Below are positions 26,954 through 37,995 of a DNA stretch of 64,000 nt, piece after piece. Below the pieces are notes generated by a model that made no database searches, was not told where the DNA came from, and saw only the letters and a program-made list of their open reading frames with translations. The translations under genes were made by a program, and so were the position numbers. Within the stretch, counting starts at the first letter, position 1. Every line of letters starts with the position of its first letter. Origin of the DNA: Fulvivirga maritima (GTDB taxonomy: Bacteria; Bacteroidota; Bacteroidia; Cytophagales; Cyclobacteriaceae); assembly GCF_021389955.1 (NCBI RefSeq), contig NZ_CP089980.1:4087001-4151000 (forward strand). The letters are read 5' to 3'.

Positions 26954-29269
26954 ATGCAAACACACATTCTGGGCTATCCGCGCATAGGTAGCCGACGTGA
27001 ACTAAAAAGGGCTTGTGAAAGCTACTGGAACGACAAAATTACGCTGAAGGAGCTGGTGCAGGCTGCTAAAGAAATCAGGGAGCATAACTGGAATCTTCAG
27101 AAAGAAGCAGGAATAGACCTTATTCCTTCTAACGACTTTTCTTACTATGATCAGGTGCTGGATATGGCGCTCACCGTTAATGCTATTCCCGAAAGGTACC
27201 ATGATGTAATTCTTAAAGAAGGTAAAACGGAGCTGGACTTGTACTTTGCTATGGCTCGTGGTTATCAGCAAAATGGCTTGGACATAACCGCTATGGAAAT
27301 GACCAAGTGGTTTGATACTAACTACCATTACATAGTGCCTGAGTTTACTAAAGACCAGCAGTTTAAACTCTTTTCTACTAAAATTATTGATGAATTTGAC
27401 GAAGCTAAGCGTATTGGTATTGCCTCCAAGCCGGTGATCCTGGGACCTGTTTCTTTCTTGCTTTTGGGTAAGGAAAAAGAAGAGGGCTTCAACCGATTAG
27501 AGCTAATAGATAACCTGTTACCAGTTTATTTTGAGCTTTTTGCTCAGCTTAGTGAGCGAGATGTACAGTGGATACAAATAGATGAGCCTTTCCTGGCTAT
27601 GGACATTGACGCGCCTACTCAGGAGGTGTATAAAAAAGTTTATGCAGAGATCGATAAGAAATTTCCTCACCTGAAAATACTATTAGCTACTTATTTTGAA
27701 GGCCTTAAAGGAAATACAGAGTTGGCGGTGTCACTACCCGTTACAGCCCTGCATGTAGACTTGGTAAGAGCGCCGGAACAGCTTTCTGAGGTGCTGGCTA
27801 AAACGCCGGATAACCTTTCACTATCTCTCGGTTTGGTAGATGGAAGAAATATTTGGAAGAATAACTTTATTGCCAGTCTAGAACAAATTAAAAAGGCGAT
27901 TGGAGCATTAGGAAAGGAGAGAATAATGATTGGTACGAGTTGCTCTCTGCTTCATTCTCCTTGTGACTTGTCTTTAGAGACTAAAGAAGATACGCTTACG
28001 CCAATAATAAAGAGCTGGCTGGCTTTTGCTAAGCAAAAAGTGGAAGAAGTAGTGACCCTAAGCAAACTGGCAGGTGAAGATAAGGCTGATGTAATAGCTG
28101 CCTTACAGGCCAACACCCAGGCGCAGGAAAGCAGGATTACTTCGGCTTTAATTCATAATACGGCTGTTAAATCACGTGTAAATGGTATTGAAGAATCTGA
28201 TACACATAGAGATCATGAGTTTGCCTCGCGGAAGGCTACGCAGCAATCTGTGCTCAACTTACCTCTTTATCCTACCACTACCATTGGCTCTTTTCCTCAA
28301 ACTAAAGAAGTGAGAAGCTGGAGGGCTAAATTCAAAAAAGGAGAGCTCTCCCAAAAAGAGTATAATGATCTCCTGGCTGAAGAAACCGCTAAGGCTATAG
28401 AGTGGCAAGAAAAAATAGGGCTTGATGTACTCGTGCATGGTGAATTTGAAAGAAATGACATGGTAGAGTATTTCGGAGAAAAGCTCAATGGCTTTGTGTT
28501 TACTCAAAACGGATGGGTACAAAGTTATGGTAGCCGCTGCGTGAAGCCGCCTATTATCTATGGTGATGTTTCCCGACCAGAAGCTATGACGGTGAAATGG
28601 AGCACCTACGCTCAAGGACTTACAGATAAGTTGGTCAAAGGAATGCTTACCGGCCCAGTAACCATATTACAATGGAGTTTTGTAAGAAACGACCAGCCAA
28701 GATCAGCCACCTGTAACCAGATAGCTCTGGCCATAAGAGATGAGGTGGTAGACCTTGAAGAAGCCGGCATTAAGGTGATACAAATTGATGAACCAGCCAT
28801 AAGAGAAGGGTTGCCGTTAAGGAAGTCTGACTGGCAAACCTATCTGGAGTGGGCCGTGAGGGCCTTCCGTATAGCTTCATCAGGAGTGAGTGATGCTACG
28901 CAAATACATACTCACATGTGTTATTCTGAGTTTAATGACATCATTGAAAACATAGCAGCGATGGATGCTGATGTGATTACCATAGAATGTTCTCGTTCGC
29001 AAATGGAGTTATTAGACGCTTTCGTTCAGTTTAATTATCCAAATGATATTGGTCCTGGTGTTTATGACATCCATTCGCCACGTGTGCCTAGCAGATTGGA
29101 AATGGAAGAGCTGCTGGAGAAAGCTAAAGCAGTACTGCCAGAAGATCAGCTATGGGTAAACCCTGACTGTGGTTTAAAAACCAGAGGTTGGGAAGAAACC
29201 AGAAAGGCACTGATAGAAATGGTGAGTGCCGCCAAAAGCATGCGTGAGAGTGTAGAAACAGGAGTGTAA
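26954..29269 (+). CDS. metE: Cobalamin-independent methionine synthase MetE
   Basis: A 771-residue enzyme that transfers the methyl group of 5-methyltetrahydrofolate-triglutamate to homocysteine. Both halves of the double barrel are present: the N-terminal domain begins MQTHILGYPRIGSRRELKRA, and the catalytic domain has TTIGSFPQTKEVRSWR, QIDEPAIREGLPLR, and the zinc ligands in IHTHMCYSEF and WVNPDCGLKTRGW. Length is standard (E. coli 753). Expression is set by the upstream cobalamin riboswitch. The downstream Cys-rich gene starts 15 bases later and may share the transcript. Confidence 0.97.
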   Translation: MQTHILGYPRIGSRRELKRACESYWNDKITLKELVQAAKEIREHNWNLQKEAGIDLIPSNDFSYYDQVLDMALTVNAIPERYHDVILKEGKTELDLYFAMARGYQQNGLDITAMEMTKWFDTNYHYIVPEFTKDQQFKLFSTKIIDEFDEAKRIGIASKPVILGPVSFLLLGKEKEEGFNRLELIDNLLPVYFELFAQLSERDVQWIQIDEPFLAMDIDAPTQEVYKKVYAEIDKKFPHLKILLATYFEGLKGNTELAVSLPVTALHVDLVRAPEQLSEVLAKTPDNLSLSLGLVDGRNIWKNNFIASLEQIKKAIGALGKERIMIGTSCSLLHSPCDLSLETKEDTLTPIIKSWLAFAKQKVEEVVTLSKLAGEDKADVIAALQANTQAQESRITSALIHNTAVKSRVNGIEESDTHRDHEFASRKATQQSVLNLPLYPTTTIGSFPQTKEVRSWRAKFKKGELSQKEYNDLLAEETAKAIEWQEKIGLDVLVHGEFERNDMVEYFGEKLNGFVFTQNGWVQSYGSRCVKPPIIYGDVSRPEAMTVKWSTYAQGLTDKLVKGMLTGPVTILQWSFVRNDQPRSATCNQIALAIRDEVVDLEEAGIKVIQIDEPAIREGLPLRKSDWQTYLEWAVRAFRIASSGVSDATQIHTHMCYSEFNDIIENIAAMDADVITIECSRSQMELLDAFVQFNYPNDIGPGVYDIHSPRVPSRLEMEELLEKAKAVLPEDQLWVNPDCGLKTRGWEETRKALIEMVSAAKSMRESVETGV

Positions 29270-29284
29270 TCACTAAAGTAATCT

Positions 29285-29527
29285 ATGCCCAAGCATGAAG
29301 ATAAATATTGCCCACGTTGTAATACCCTCTTTGAGTGTAAAGTGGGCAATATTGCCCTTTGCCAGTGTAGTAAAGTGGAGCTAACCCATGAGCAAAGAAA
29401 CTACCTATCCTCACAGTTTAGCGACTGCCTCTGCGCCAGCTGCATGGCCGAATTAAAAACAGAATTTAACATCAAACAGCATGAAGCCTCTATCAATAAA
29501 ATCATAGGCGGGTATAGGGGGGAGTGA
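29285..29527 (+). CDS. Cysteine-rich CWC-family protein
   Basis: An 80-residue small protein with a zinc-ribbon-like Cys pattern: CPRCNTLFEC, ALCQCS and CLCASCMAEL (eight Cys). This matches the Cys_rich_CWC family (PF14375), small proteins of unknown function. It follows metE by 15 bases. Coordination of zinc is inferred from the Cys spacing. Confidence 0.8.
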   Translation: MPKHEDKYCPRCNTLFECKVGNIALCQCSKVELTHEQRNYLSSQFSDCLCASCMAELKTEFNIKQHEASINKIIGGYRGE

Positions 29528-29661
29528 GAACTTTCAGGTTAAGGTCAGGTCTATTGATGTACATACATATTCTTATCAATTATTACTATAAGTGTATGAA
29601 ATGTCTTATTTTAAGAAAGCTTTAAGATCAGTTTGGTTATAAATTATTAGGAAGACTGAGG

Positions 29662-30390
29662 ATGAAATTTTATACTACTAGTTCAACGGGTGATTCTGGG
29701 CTTCTTTATTTAGGTCACTGGATTAATCAGAATTTTCATTTCCCTTTTAGAATAATGTCTGCCGACATTGGTATTGATGCTGAAATTGAGATCCTTGATA
29801 AAGATTTACATTCTAACGGATTGATAATAAAAGCTCAAGTAAAGTCTACTCAAAGCCCTATTAACGCTAATTTCTCTGAATATGTGGAAAAAGACCACAT
29901 TGATTATTGGAGTAAACTTACTGTTCCCGTAATTTATTTTAAGGTTGATTTAGAAAATAATAAAATTTATCATAAAATAATATCATCATTGGATGGTGTA
30001 GAATTGACTAGTTCAGGTAATGACAATAAAAGGAAAATAGAGTTTGATTTATCAAAGGATTTACTTGATTTAAGTAGTAAGCAAAAATGGCTTGATTTTT
30101 TTAAAGTGGTGGAATATCATAACATGTATTCTTACATTGAAAAACTTCATGATGAAATAGATTCTGTAGTTGTAGACAATGTATCTTTCTTCCATAATGA
30201 GGTTATTGAAGAGCTTATAGAAAAACTAGATATAACAGAAGTTTATTTCAAAAAGTTGGAGGCTTTAAAAAATCTGTATCCATGGAAATTTGGAAAAGAA
30301 ATAAATGATAAAATTGAATGTCTGAATGAAGAGAGGTGGAGGAAAATGTGCTATTTACATCGAGAACAACAGATGTTAAACTATGATTAA
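29662..30390 (+). CDS. DUF4365 domain protein (PD-(D/E)xK nuclease-like fold)
   Basis: A 242-residue protein. The N-terminal 150 residues match DUF4365: GDIGxDAEIEI-type strand (SADIGIDAEIEI) followed by IIKAQVKSTQSP, which gives the D...(Q/E)xK arrangement of restriction-endonuclease-like folds, then a strand reading PVIYFKVDLENNKIYHK. The C-terminal 90 residues are helical with a coiled coil. DUF4365 occurs in anti-phage and restriction-type loci and in stand-alone genes; here no partner nuclease or ATPase is adjacent. Whether it cuts DNA is unknown. Confidence 0.72.
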   Translation: MKFYTTSSTGDSGLLYLGHWINQNFHFPFRIMSADIGIDAEIEILDKDLHSNGLIIKAQVKSTQSPINANFSEYVEKDHIDYWSKLTVPVIYFKVDLENNKIYHKIISSLDGVELTSSGNDNKRKIEFDLSKDLLDLSSKQKWLDFFKVVEYHNMYSYIEKLHDEIDSVVVDNVSFFHNEVIEELIEKLDITEVYFKKLEALKNLYPWKFGKEINDKIECLNEERWRKMCYLHREQQMLNYD

Positions 30391-30593
30391 TGTTTGGTGA
30401 ATTTAATAGCTAATCAAAGTCACCGAAGCAGCCGTTCTAATACCTTGCTCAAAGTATAGAGACTATATCCATTTAACTTAACCATATTTAGAGGTGTTTT
30501 CTTCCCAAGCAAAGCACTTTTTGAACCCCTATTTTGTTAGATTGCAAACCGTCATACTAGCTTCTTTAGTTATAACTGTCTAACTTTATATCT

Positions 30594-30809
30594 ATGAACG
30601 TAAAGGAAAAAATAATGCACCGGCTTAAGGATATTAATGATCCTCAGTTGTTGCATGAACTTCTTAAAGCTGTTGAACTTGAATATGAGATAGAGCATGT
30701 TGAAGAGCTAATAATACCTGAAAAAAAAGCAATAGATGAGGGGTTTTTGGATGTTGAAGCTGGAAAACTACATTCAAACGAAGAGGCAAGCCGATTAGTT
30801 AAGGAATAG
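30594..30809 (+). CDS. Small antitoxin-like protein, orphan
   Basis: A 71-residue acidic protein. The end (IPEKKAIDEGFLDVEAGKLHSNEEASRLVKE) follows the pattern of short Bacteroidota antitoxins that sit ahead of RelE/ParE-type toxins (acidic helix, D-x-x-x-G-x-x-(H/S)-x-(E/D)-E). No toxin gene follows; the next gene is on the other strand 15 bases away. It may be an orphan left by loss of the toxin. Assignment rests on pattern only. Confidence 0.5.
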   Translation: MNVKEKIMHRLKDINDPQLLHELLKAVELEYEIEHVEELIIPEKKAIDEGFLDVEAGKLHSNEEASRLVKE

Positions 30810-30824
30810 TAATTAAATAAACCC

Positions 30825-31184
30825 CTACTCTCTCGGTAAAGGCAACTCATGTATTCTTAGAAACGAGAGTTTGTCCCAGTAGCCACGTTGGAATTTGATT
30901 TTCCCGTTGATTACCTTGAAAAATCCGCAACCTCGTAGGCCTAAAGGGTCTTTCCATTCTAAAATGGCCCACTCGCCATCTTCAAATATATTTTCTGGTA
31001 TACACACCATTTCAGCCATTTTAAACTCTCTGTCAAACATTTCTTCAATGGCTTTTTTTCCTTCCACAGGGTCTTGATTTACCTGATGATTGATGGCATC
31101 GGAATGGTATAATTCGCTTATTTCTACAGCGTTTCCTTGGTTGAATAACTCTACCCACTTGTTAATGACTTCTTTAGGTTTCAT
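30825..31184 (-). CDS. SnoaL/NTF2-like protein
   Basis: A 119-residue protein with the cone-shaped NTF2-like fold pattern: WVELFNQGNAVEISELYHSDAI near the start, then IEEMFDREF and WAILEWKDPLGLRGCGFFKV. Such proteins include polyketide cyclases, limonene-epoxide-hydrolase-like enzymes and many non-enzymatic ligand binders. Its ATG overlaps the stop of the methyltransferase gene by one base, so the two form an operon. Function not predictable further. Confidence 0.8.
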   Translation of the reverse strand: MKPKEVINKWVELFNQGNAVEISELYHSDAINHQVNQDPVEGKKAIEEMFDREFKMAEMVCIPENIFEDGEWAILEWKDPLGLRGCGFFKVINGKIKFQRGYWDKLSFLRIHELPLPRE

Positions 31185-31840
31185 TACTGCTTCTTTAATT
31201 TTGACATGGAATATTTCCTTAGCACAGTTTCACCTGATTTGCTCTGCACTTCTTCTTCCATTTGTCGGGTTTCAACTACTTTTAACTTAGCCAAACTCGC
31301 CAGCTCTTCAAGATCGGCGTGATCGTAAAGCCTGAATTTTTCACCTACAAAGGGCAGGTTTTTCATGAAATCTTTATCCGCATAGGTTAAAACACAAATT
31401 CCATCTGGCTTTAAAGTTCTATCAATTTCTTTGATCAGTTTTTCCTTGTCAGACCAAAAATACACCGTGTTTACACTAAATATTCTATCGAATGAATCAT
31501 CAGGAAAGGGAATGGTTACACCGTCATATAAATTAAATTCAGCTGGTTTATTTTTATTAATAGTTTTGGCTTCCTTCATCATGGTTTCTGATATTTCTAA
31601 GCCAAAATATTTAATTTCTTCAGCTATGGATAGTATTTTGTCTAAATGCCCACAGTTGCCGTGCCCAATTTCCAATACTTGATGCCCTTTATTAAGTTCA
31701 AGAAATTCAATGGTGTTGGTTGTCATCCCAATGTTGCTTTCATTCATGTTTTTACCTACTTCGGCACCCATTTCACCACTGGGGCAACTCAGTTGGTTTT
31801 CTAATTCTGCTATCTGCTCTTTTGTTAATTTCTTATCCAT
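31184..31840 (-). CDS. Class I SAM-dependent methyltransferase
   Basis: A 218-residue methyltransferase of the Methyltransf_11 type. Motif I is VLEIGHGNCGHLDKIL, the acidic residue at the end of strand 2 is in FGLEISETMM, and motif IV reads FDRIFSVNTVYFW. The N-terminal 40 residues (EQLSCPSGEMGAEVGKNMN) are typical of bacterial small-molecule methyltransferases. It precedes and overlaps the NTF2-like gene. The methyl acceptor is unknown. Confidence 0.9.
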   Translation of the reverse strand: MDKKLTKEQIAELENQLSCPSGEMGAEVGKNMNESNIGMTTNTIEFLELNKGHQVLEIGHGNCGHLDKILSIAEEIKYFGLEISETMMKEAKTINKNKPAEFNLYDGVTIPFPDDSFDRIFSVNTVYFWSDKEKLIKEIDRTLKPDGICVLTYADKDFMKNLPFVGEKFRLYDHADLEELASLAKLKVVETRQMEEEVQSKSGETVLRKYSMSKLKKQ

Positions 31841-32043
31841 TTATGTAAGGTTGAAGTCAATAAGTTATTCCTTAATGCCTTTACGAAAAATTGATTTATT
31901 AGATTTTAAATTCACTAATTATAAAACAAAGTCTACAGCACAGACTTAACAATCACTGTTTCCCGTGATTTAAATCATGAGTGAATAGCATAGCTTTGAA
32001 GCATCAAAATGGGATAAGCAGATCCCTTTTAACTTAAAAACCT

Positions 32044-32469
32044 ATGAAAGAGCTAGATAAGCATATACATGATCATGTTACCGCCTTATGTCAGCAAGGA
32101 GACGAGCTGGCTGAGCAAGGAGAGTTAGCTGGTGCGTTAGAGAAATACTGGGAGGCTTTTGATCATTTGCCAGAGCCACAAACCATATGGGAGGCTACCA
32201 CCTGGGTGCTCACAGCCATAGGTGATGCTAATTTTTTAGGTGGCGATTATAAAGCAGGGGTAGATAATTTGAGCTATGCTATGCACTGTCCGGGAGCTAT
32301 TGGCAATCCGTTTATACACCTTAGGTTAGGACAATGTCAGTTAGAGCAAGGCAATGAAAAAAGAGCGGCCGATGAGCTTACCAGAGCTTATGCTATAGCT
32401 GGTCCTGAGATTTTTGAAGAAGACGATCCTAAATATTTTGAATTTTTAAAGTCTAAAATTGACATGTAA
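32044..32469 (+). CDS. TPR-containing small protein
   Basis: A 141-residue soluble protein composed of about three TPR-like helix pairs (ELAEQGELAGALEKYWEAFDHL, HLRLGQCQLEQGNEKRAADEL). No signal peptide. A TAnnTTTG match (TAGCTTTG, 31991-31998) lies 46 bases upstream and may be its promoter, though no clear -33 TTG is present. Related short TPR proteins in the phylum occur beside immunity or stress genes; nothing here defines a partner. Confidence 0.7.
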   Translation: MKELDKHIHDHVTALCQQGDELAEQGELAGALEKYWEAFDHLPEPQTIWEATTWVLTAIGDANFLGGDYKAGVDNLSYAMHCPGAIGNPFIHLRLGQCQLEQGNEKRAADELTRAYAIAGPEIFEEDDPKYFEFLKSKIDM

Positions 32470-32560
32470 TATCCGTTTTAGTGCGGTTTTGCCTTTAGGA
32501 ACGCAGTTAGGTTATGGAGGATGTTTTTATTTTTAAAATCCTTTCCTTACCTTGCAGACA

Positions 32561-32640
32561 TCACTTTGGGGGTGCCAATACGCTGGCTGAGAAATACCCT
32601 TAGAACCTGATCCCGGTAATGCGGGCGCAGGGAAAAGTAG
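32561..32640 (+). promoter_or_regulatory. TPP riboswitch (THI element) controlling the thiamin operon
   Basis: All conserved parts of the thiamin-pyrophosphate aptamer are visible in order: GGGGGTGCC, GGCTGAGAAATACCC, GAACCTGATC and GGTAATGCGGGCGCAGGGA, closed by a P1 stem pairing ACTTT (32563) with AAAGT (32634). It lies about 90 bases before thiS. TPP binding should shut down the whole thiS-to-thiF operon. Confidence 0.96.
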
Positions 32641-32728
32641 CGAACACACATATCTATATTGAATTGCTATCTGGTAATTCATCCTCGTTATTCATCTCTG
32701 AAGTGCATGTATCTAAAATTAAGATTTT

Positions 32729-32935
32729 ATGGACTTCACTATCAACGACCAACCATTTACTGTAGATCAAGACACCCTCACCATAGAACAGGTGTTAGCG
32801 CTAAAAGGGCTTGAAAATTTGCAAGGAGTTGCCGTGGCTGTTAATCAGCAGGTGGTACCGCGGACCGCCTGGAAGGAGCAGTCTGTAAAATCTCATGATC
32901 AATTATTAATCATCACCGCTACACAGGGCGGATAA
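32729..32935 (+). CDS. thiS: Sulfur carrier protein ThiS
   Basis: A 68-residue ubiquitin-fold protein ending in Gly-Gly (ITATQGG), the C-terminus that ThiF adenylates and that carries sulfur as a thiocarboxylate to ThiG for thiazole formation. Length is normal. It is the first gene after the TPP riboswitch and 12 bases ahead of thiC. Confidence 0.95.
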   Translation: MDFTINDQPFTVDQDTLTIEQVLALKGLENLQGVAVAVNQQVVPRTAWKEQSVKSHDQLLIITATQGG

Positions 32936-32944
32936 AACCATTGA

Positions 32945-34819
<1,875 letters not shown>

Positions 34820-34822
34820 TTT

Positions 34823-35407
34823 ATGCAGGTCGTGATCATCACCCATGAGCGTAACTGTGAAGGTGAAATAGATACGGTAAAGGAAATACTGGATCAAGGA
34901 CTTCACCTGCATATCAGAAAACCTCATTACTCAGATTCGGAGTTGAGTAACTACTTAGAACAATTGCCAAAAGAGTGCAGAAGTCAGATGGTATTGCACG
35001 GTAACGTTCAATTAGCGGAAGCTTTCCAATTGGGAGGCTTCCACTTAAAAAGTACACAAGAGCATAAACTGGCAAGTAACTGGAGTGGTAGCCTGTCTAG
35101 GTCCTTTCATACTTGGAAAGCATTGAAAAGCTATCAATGGCCGCTGAGTTATGCGTTTTTGAGTCCTGTTTTTAATAGTATTTCTAAGCAGAACTATAAA
35201 GCTCAGTTTGATCATGAGCAGCTCAAAAAGGAATTGACTAAAGATAGTAATATTCCTGTGCTGGCTTTGGGAGGTGTTACGGTAGATCTTTTAAGGACTG
35301 TAGTAGAGATGGGATTTGCAGGCGCCGCACTGCTAGGAGAGGTGTGGACGAAGCCCACGGTGAAAGAAAGACTGCAGATCATCCATCAAATTAAAGAATA
35401 TGCTTGA
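34823..35407 (+). CDS. Thiamin phosphate synthase-like protein (TenI/ThiE family, diverged)
   Basis: A 194-residue (beta/alpha)8 protein related to ThiE. It keeps LHIRKPHYSD in place of the ThiE motif VQLRxK, FHLKSTQE in place of GVHLGQxD, and AFLSPVFNSISKQNY, the last resembling the TenI segment PVFxTxSK. The pyrophosphate-binding motifs of true ThiE are weak, while a complete ThiE is encoded next in the operon. It is therefore more likely a TenI-type thiazole tautomerase or a specialised paralogue than the main synthase. Confidence 0.78.
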   Translation: MQVVIITHERNCEGEIDTVKEILDQGLHLHIRKPHYSDSELSNYLEQLPKECRSQMVLHGNVQLAEAFQLGGFHLKSTQEHKLASNWSGSLSRSFHTWKALKSYQWPLSYAFLSPVFNSISKQNYKAQFDHEQLKKELTKDSNIPVLALGGVTVDLLRTVVEMGFAGAALLGEVWTKPTVKERLQIIHQIKEYA

Positions 35408-35486
35408 GGGCGGCTTAGCTGCAACCCAAAGCTGGATGTATGAAATGCAGCAAGTAGCTAAAAAGGCCTTTGAGCAAAATTATTAA
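35400..35486 (+). CDS. 28-residue mini-ORF in the thiamin operon, possibly a gene remnant
   Basis: The ATG overlaps the end of the TenI-like gene and the frame (ending ATQSWMYEMQQVAKKAFEQNY) stops 5 bases before thiE, filling the only gap in an otherwise gap-free operon. In related operons thiD often lies at this spot, and no thiD is present in the window, so a remnant of a deleted gene is possible. I do not recognise the residues as ThiD with any confidence; it may be meaningless. Confidence 0.3.
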   Translation: MLEGGLAATQSWMYEMQQVAKKAFEQNY

Positions 35487-35491
35487 TTGAA

Positions 35492-36136
35492 ATGATAGAC
35501 CGATTACATTATATATCGCAAGAAGGAGCGCATGGTGAGAACCATGTACAGATGATAGAACGAGCCTGTAAAGCAGGAGTAAGCTGGGTGCAGCTTCGCA
35601 TCAAAGAAGCTTCTGAGGCTTATATACTAGAGCAGGCCGAGCAGGCTGCTGAAATATGTAAAAAATATGGAGCCAAACTCATTATCAATGATCATCCGCC
35701 TATAGCGATACAAGTAAAAGCCGCTGGTGTGCACCTCGGGCAGCAAGACGCGGATCCGCTGGAGGCAAGGAGGCTTTTAGGAGATGACTTTATCATAGGA
35801 GGTACGGCAAACACTTGGGAGCATGTAGAAGGCTTAATTAAAAAAGGGGTGAATTACATTGGTTTGGGGCCTTTTCGCTTTACCGCCACCAAAGAAAAGC
35901 TGAGTCCTATACTTGGGTTAGAGGGGTATGAGCAAATAATTAAACGCATGCGTCTATTGTCCGTGCAGGTTCCTGTAATCGCTATAGGAGGTTTGTCTTT
36001 GGAAGATGTGCCATCGCTAAGGTCACTTGGGGTACATGGTGTGGCAGTGGCCTCGCTGATTAATAAGTCTGAAGAGCCTACCAATATCATCAAAAAATTA
36101 AAAATTGCATTAAATGAAGAATTTGAAAATAGCTAA
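35492..36136 (+). CDS. thiE: Thiamin phosphate synthase ThiE
   Basis: A 214-residue enzyme joining HMP pyrophosphate and thiazole phosphate to thiamin phosphate. Active-site motifs are intact: [40 protein letters not shown] and [11 protein letters not shown]. Its 3' end overlaps thiG by 23 bases. Together with the TenI-like gene upstream, the operon has two members of this family. Confidence 0.95.
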   Translation: MIDRLHYISQEGAHGENHVQMIERACKAGVSWVQLRIKEASEAYILEQAEQAAEICKKYGAKLIINDHPPIAIQVKAAGVHLGQQDADPLEARRLLGDDFIIGGTANTWEHVEGLIKKGVNYIGLGPFRFTATKEKLSPILGLEGYEQIIKRMRLLSVQVPVIAIGGLSLEDVPSLRSLGVHGVAVASLINKSEEPTNIIKKLKIALNEEFENS

Positions 36137-36878
36137 TAAAGTATTTAACTCGCGTCTTATTCTGGGATCAGGAAAGTTTAGTAACCCCGGTTTAATGAGC
36201 GCAGCTATTACAGCTTCCGCTACTGAGTTGGTAACGGTGGCATTGAAAAGAGTGAATTTAGGGTCAGAGCAAGATGATATGCTTGAGGCTGTAGGATCAG
36301 TAGATCTTTTGCCCAATACCTCTGGCGTACGTACAGCCAGGGAGGCCGTATTTGCCGCAGAAATGGCAAGAGAAGCCTTGGGAACTAACTGGCTTAAGCT
36401 GGAAATCCATCCTGATCCGAAGTATTTACTACCTGATCCGGTGGAAACCCTCATGGCCACAATTGAGCTTGCGAAGAAAGGTTTTGTAGTAATGCCGTAT
36501 GTTCATGCAGATCCGGTTTTGTGTAAACGGCTGGAAGAAGCCGGAGCGGCATGTGTAATGCCTCTCGGAGCACCGATTGGCAGTAATAAAGGGTTGAAAA
36601 CGCTTGATTTTTTACAAATTATTATAGAACAAAGTCAGGTGCCAGTGGTAGTAGATGCGGGCATTGGGGCTCCTTCTCATGCGGCCCAGGCCATGGAAAT
36701 GGGAGCTGATGCGGTATTGGTAAACACAGCCATTGCCGTATCTGGAGATCCTGAGAAAATGGCTCAGGCCTTTAAAATGGCAGTGGAAGCAGGCAGAATG
36801 GCTTATGAATCTAAGCTGGGAGCCATTGCCGATCAGGCACAAGCCAGTAGCCCTTTAACTTCTTTTATCGATGCCTAG
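36114..36878 (+). CDS. thiG: Thiazole synthase ThiG
   Basis: A 254-residue (beta/alpha)8 enzyme closing the thiazole ring from deoxyxylulose phosphate, dehydroglycine and ThiS thiocarboxylate. Near-invariant segments are seen: [40 protein letters not shown] (with the Schiff-base Lys), [13 protein letters not shown] and [20 protein letters not shown]. Length is standard. It overlaps thiE at its start and thiH at its end. Confidence 0.97.
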   Translation: MKNLKIANKVFNSRLILGSGKFSNPGLMSAAITASATELVTVALKRVNLGSEQDDMLEAVGSVDLLPNTSGVRTAREAVFAAEMAREALGTNWLKLEIHPDPKYLLPDPVETLMATIELAKKGFVVMPYVHADPVLCKRLEEAGAACVMPLGAPIGSNKGLKTLDFLQIIIEQSQVPVVVDAGIGAPSHAAQAMEMGADAVLVNTAIAVSGDPEKMAQAFKMAVEAGRMAYESKLGAIADQAQASSPLTSFIDA

Positions 36879-37995
36879 TTTTAAAGATGTATTTGAAAAA
36901 TACGATTGGGAGGCTATAAAAACGGATATCTATAATAAAAAGGCCGCTGATGTAGAGCGTGCTTTGGCCAGAACCAACCGTGATCTGGAAGATTTTAAGG
37001 CGCTAATATCTCCTGCTGCTGATATTTATCTGGAAGAAATGGCCAGACAAAGTAAACAGGATACCTTGCAGCGTTTTGGCAATACCATACAGATGTATGC
37101 TCCGTTATATCTCTCTAATGAATGCCAAAATATATGTACTTATTGTGGCTTTAGTTTGGGTAATAAGCTGCCTCGAAAAACACTTAATCCTATTGAAATT
37201 GATAAGGAAGTAGCAGCCATTAAAAAAATGGGATTTGAGCATGTGCTGTTAGTAACGGGCGAAGCCAATAAAATGGTGGGAGTGCCTTATTTTAAAAAGG
37301 TACTTGAGCAAATTCGTACTCAGTTTGCTAACGTAAGTATGGAGGTGCAGCCTTTAGATGAAGCGGATTATCATGAGTTAATTCCCTACGGATTACACGC
37401 TGTATTAGTCTATCAGGAAACGTATCATCAGGCTGATTATGCCAAGCATCACCCGAAAGGGAAGAAATCAAATTTTTTATATCGATTGGAAACGCCTGAC
37501 CGACTAGGCAGGGCAGGGGTGCATAAAATGGGGCTGGGCGTACTCATAGGTTTGGAAGACTGGCGTGTGGATAGCTTTTTTGTGGCCTTGCATCTCAGGT
37601 ATTTGGAGCAGACCTATTGGCGTACCAAATACAGCATCTCCTTTCCAAGACTCAGGCCTTTTTCAGGAGGCCTGGAGCCTAAAGTAGAGATGACTGACCG
37701 GCAGCTGGTGCAGCAGATTACCGCTTACCGATTGTTGAATAAAGATGTAGAGCTTTCATTATCAACTCGAGAGGCCATGAAATTTAGAGATCATGTTTTT
37801 CAGCTGGGCATTACTTCTATGAGTGCCGGCTCCAAAACTAATCCGGGAGGCTATGCTGTGGCTCCGGAGTCGTTAGAGCAGTTTGAGATTTCAGACGAAC
37901 GTTCTCCACAAGAAATAGCTCAATTAATTAAATCAAAAGGCTATGAGCCTGTTTGGAAGGACTGGGATACCGCATTAGAATATGTCACTAAGTAA
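36871..37995 (+). CDS. thiH: 2-iminoacetate (dehydroglycine) synthase ThiH
   Basis: A 374-residue radical-SAM tyrosine lyase giving dehydroglycine, the anaerobic-type alternative to ThiO glycine oxidase. The cluster motif [10 protein letters not shown] (Cys-x3-Cys-x2-Cys) lies near residue 85, followed by a biotin/thiamin-synthase-associated C-terminal domain ([25 protein letters not shown]). It overlaps thiG by 8 bases and thiF by 14. Confidence 0.96.
   Translation: MPSFKDVFEKYDWEAIKTDIYNKKAADVERALARTNRDLEDFKALISPAADIYLEEMARQSKQDTLQRFGNTIQMYAPLYLSNECQNICTYCGFSLGNKLPRKTLNPIEIDKEVAAIKKMGFEHVLLVTGEANKMVGVPYFKKVLEQIRTQFANVSMEVQPLDEADYHELIPYGLHAVLVYQETYHQADYAKHHPKGKKSNFLYRLETPDRLGRAGVHKMGLGVLIGLEDWRVDSFFVALHLRYLEQTYWRTKYSISFPRLRPFSGGLEPKVEMTDRQLVQQITAYRLLNKDVELSLSTREAMKFRDHVFQLGITSMSAGSKTNPGGYAVAPESLEQFEISDERSPQEIAQLIKSKGYEPVWKDWDTALEYVTK

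Noticed and set aside
35400-35486. A functional thiD gene in the thiamin operon
   Set aside because: Only 28 codons are open and no kinase motif is visible.
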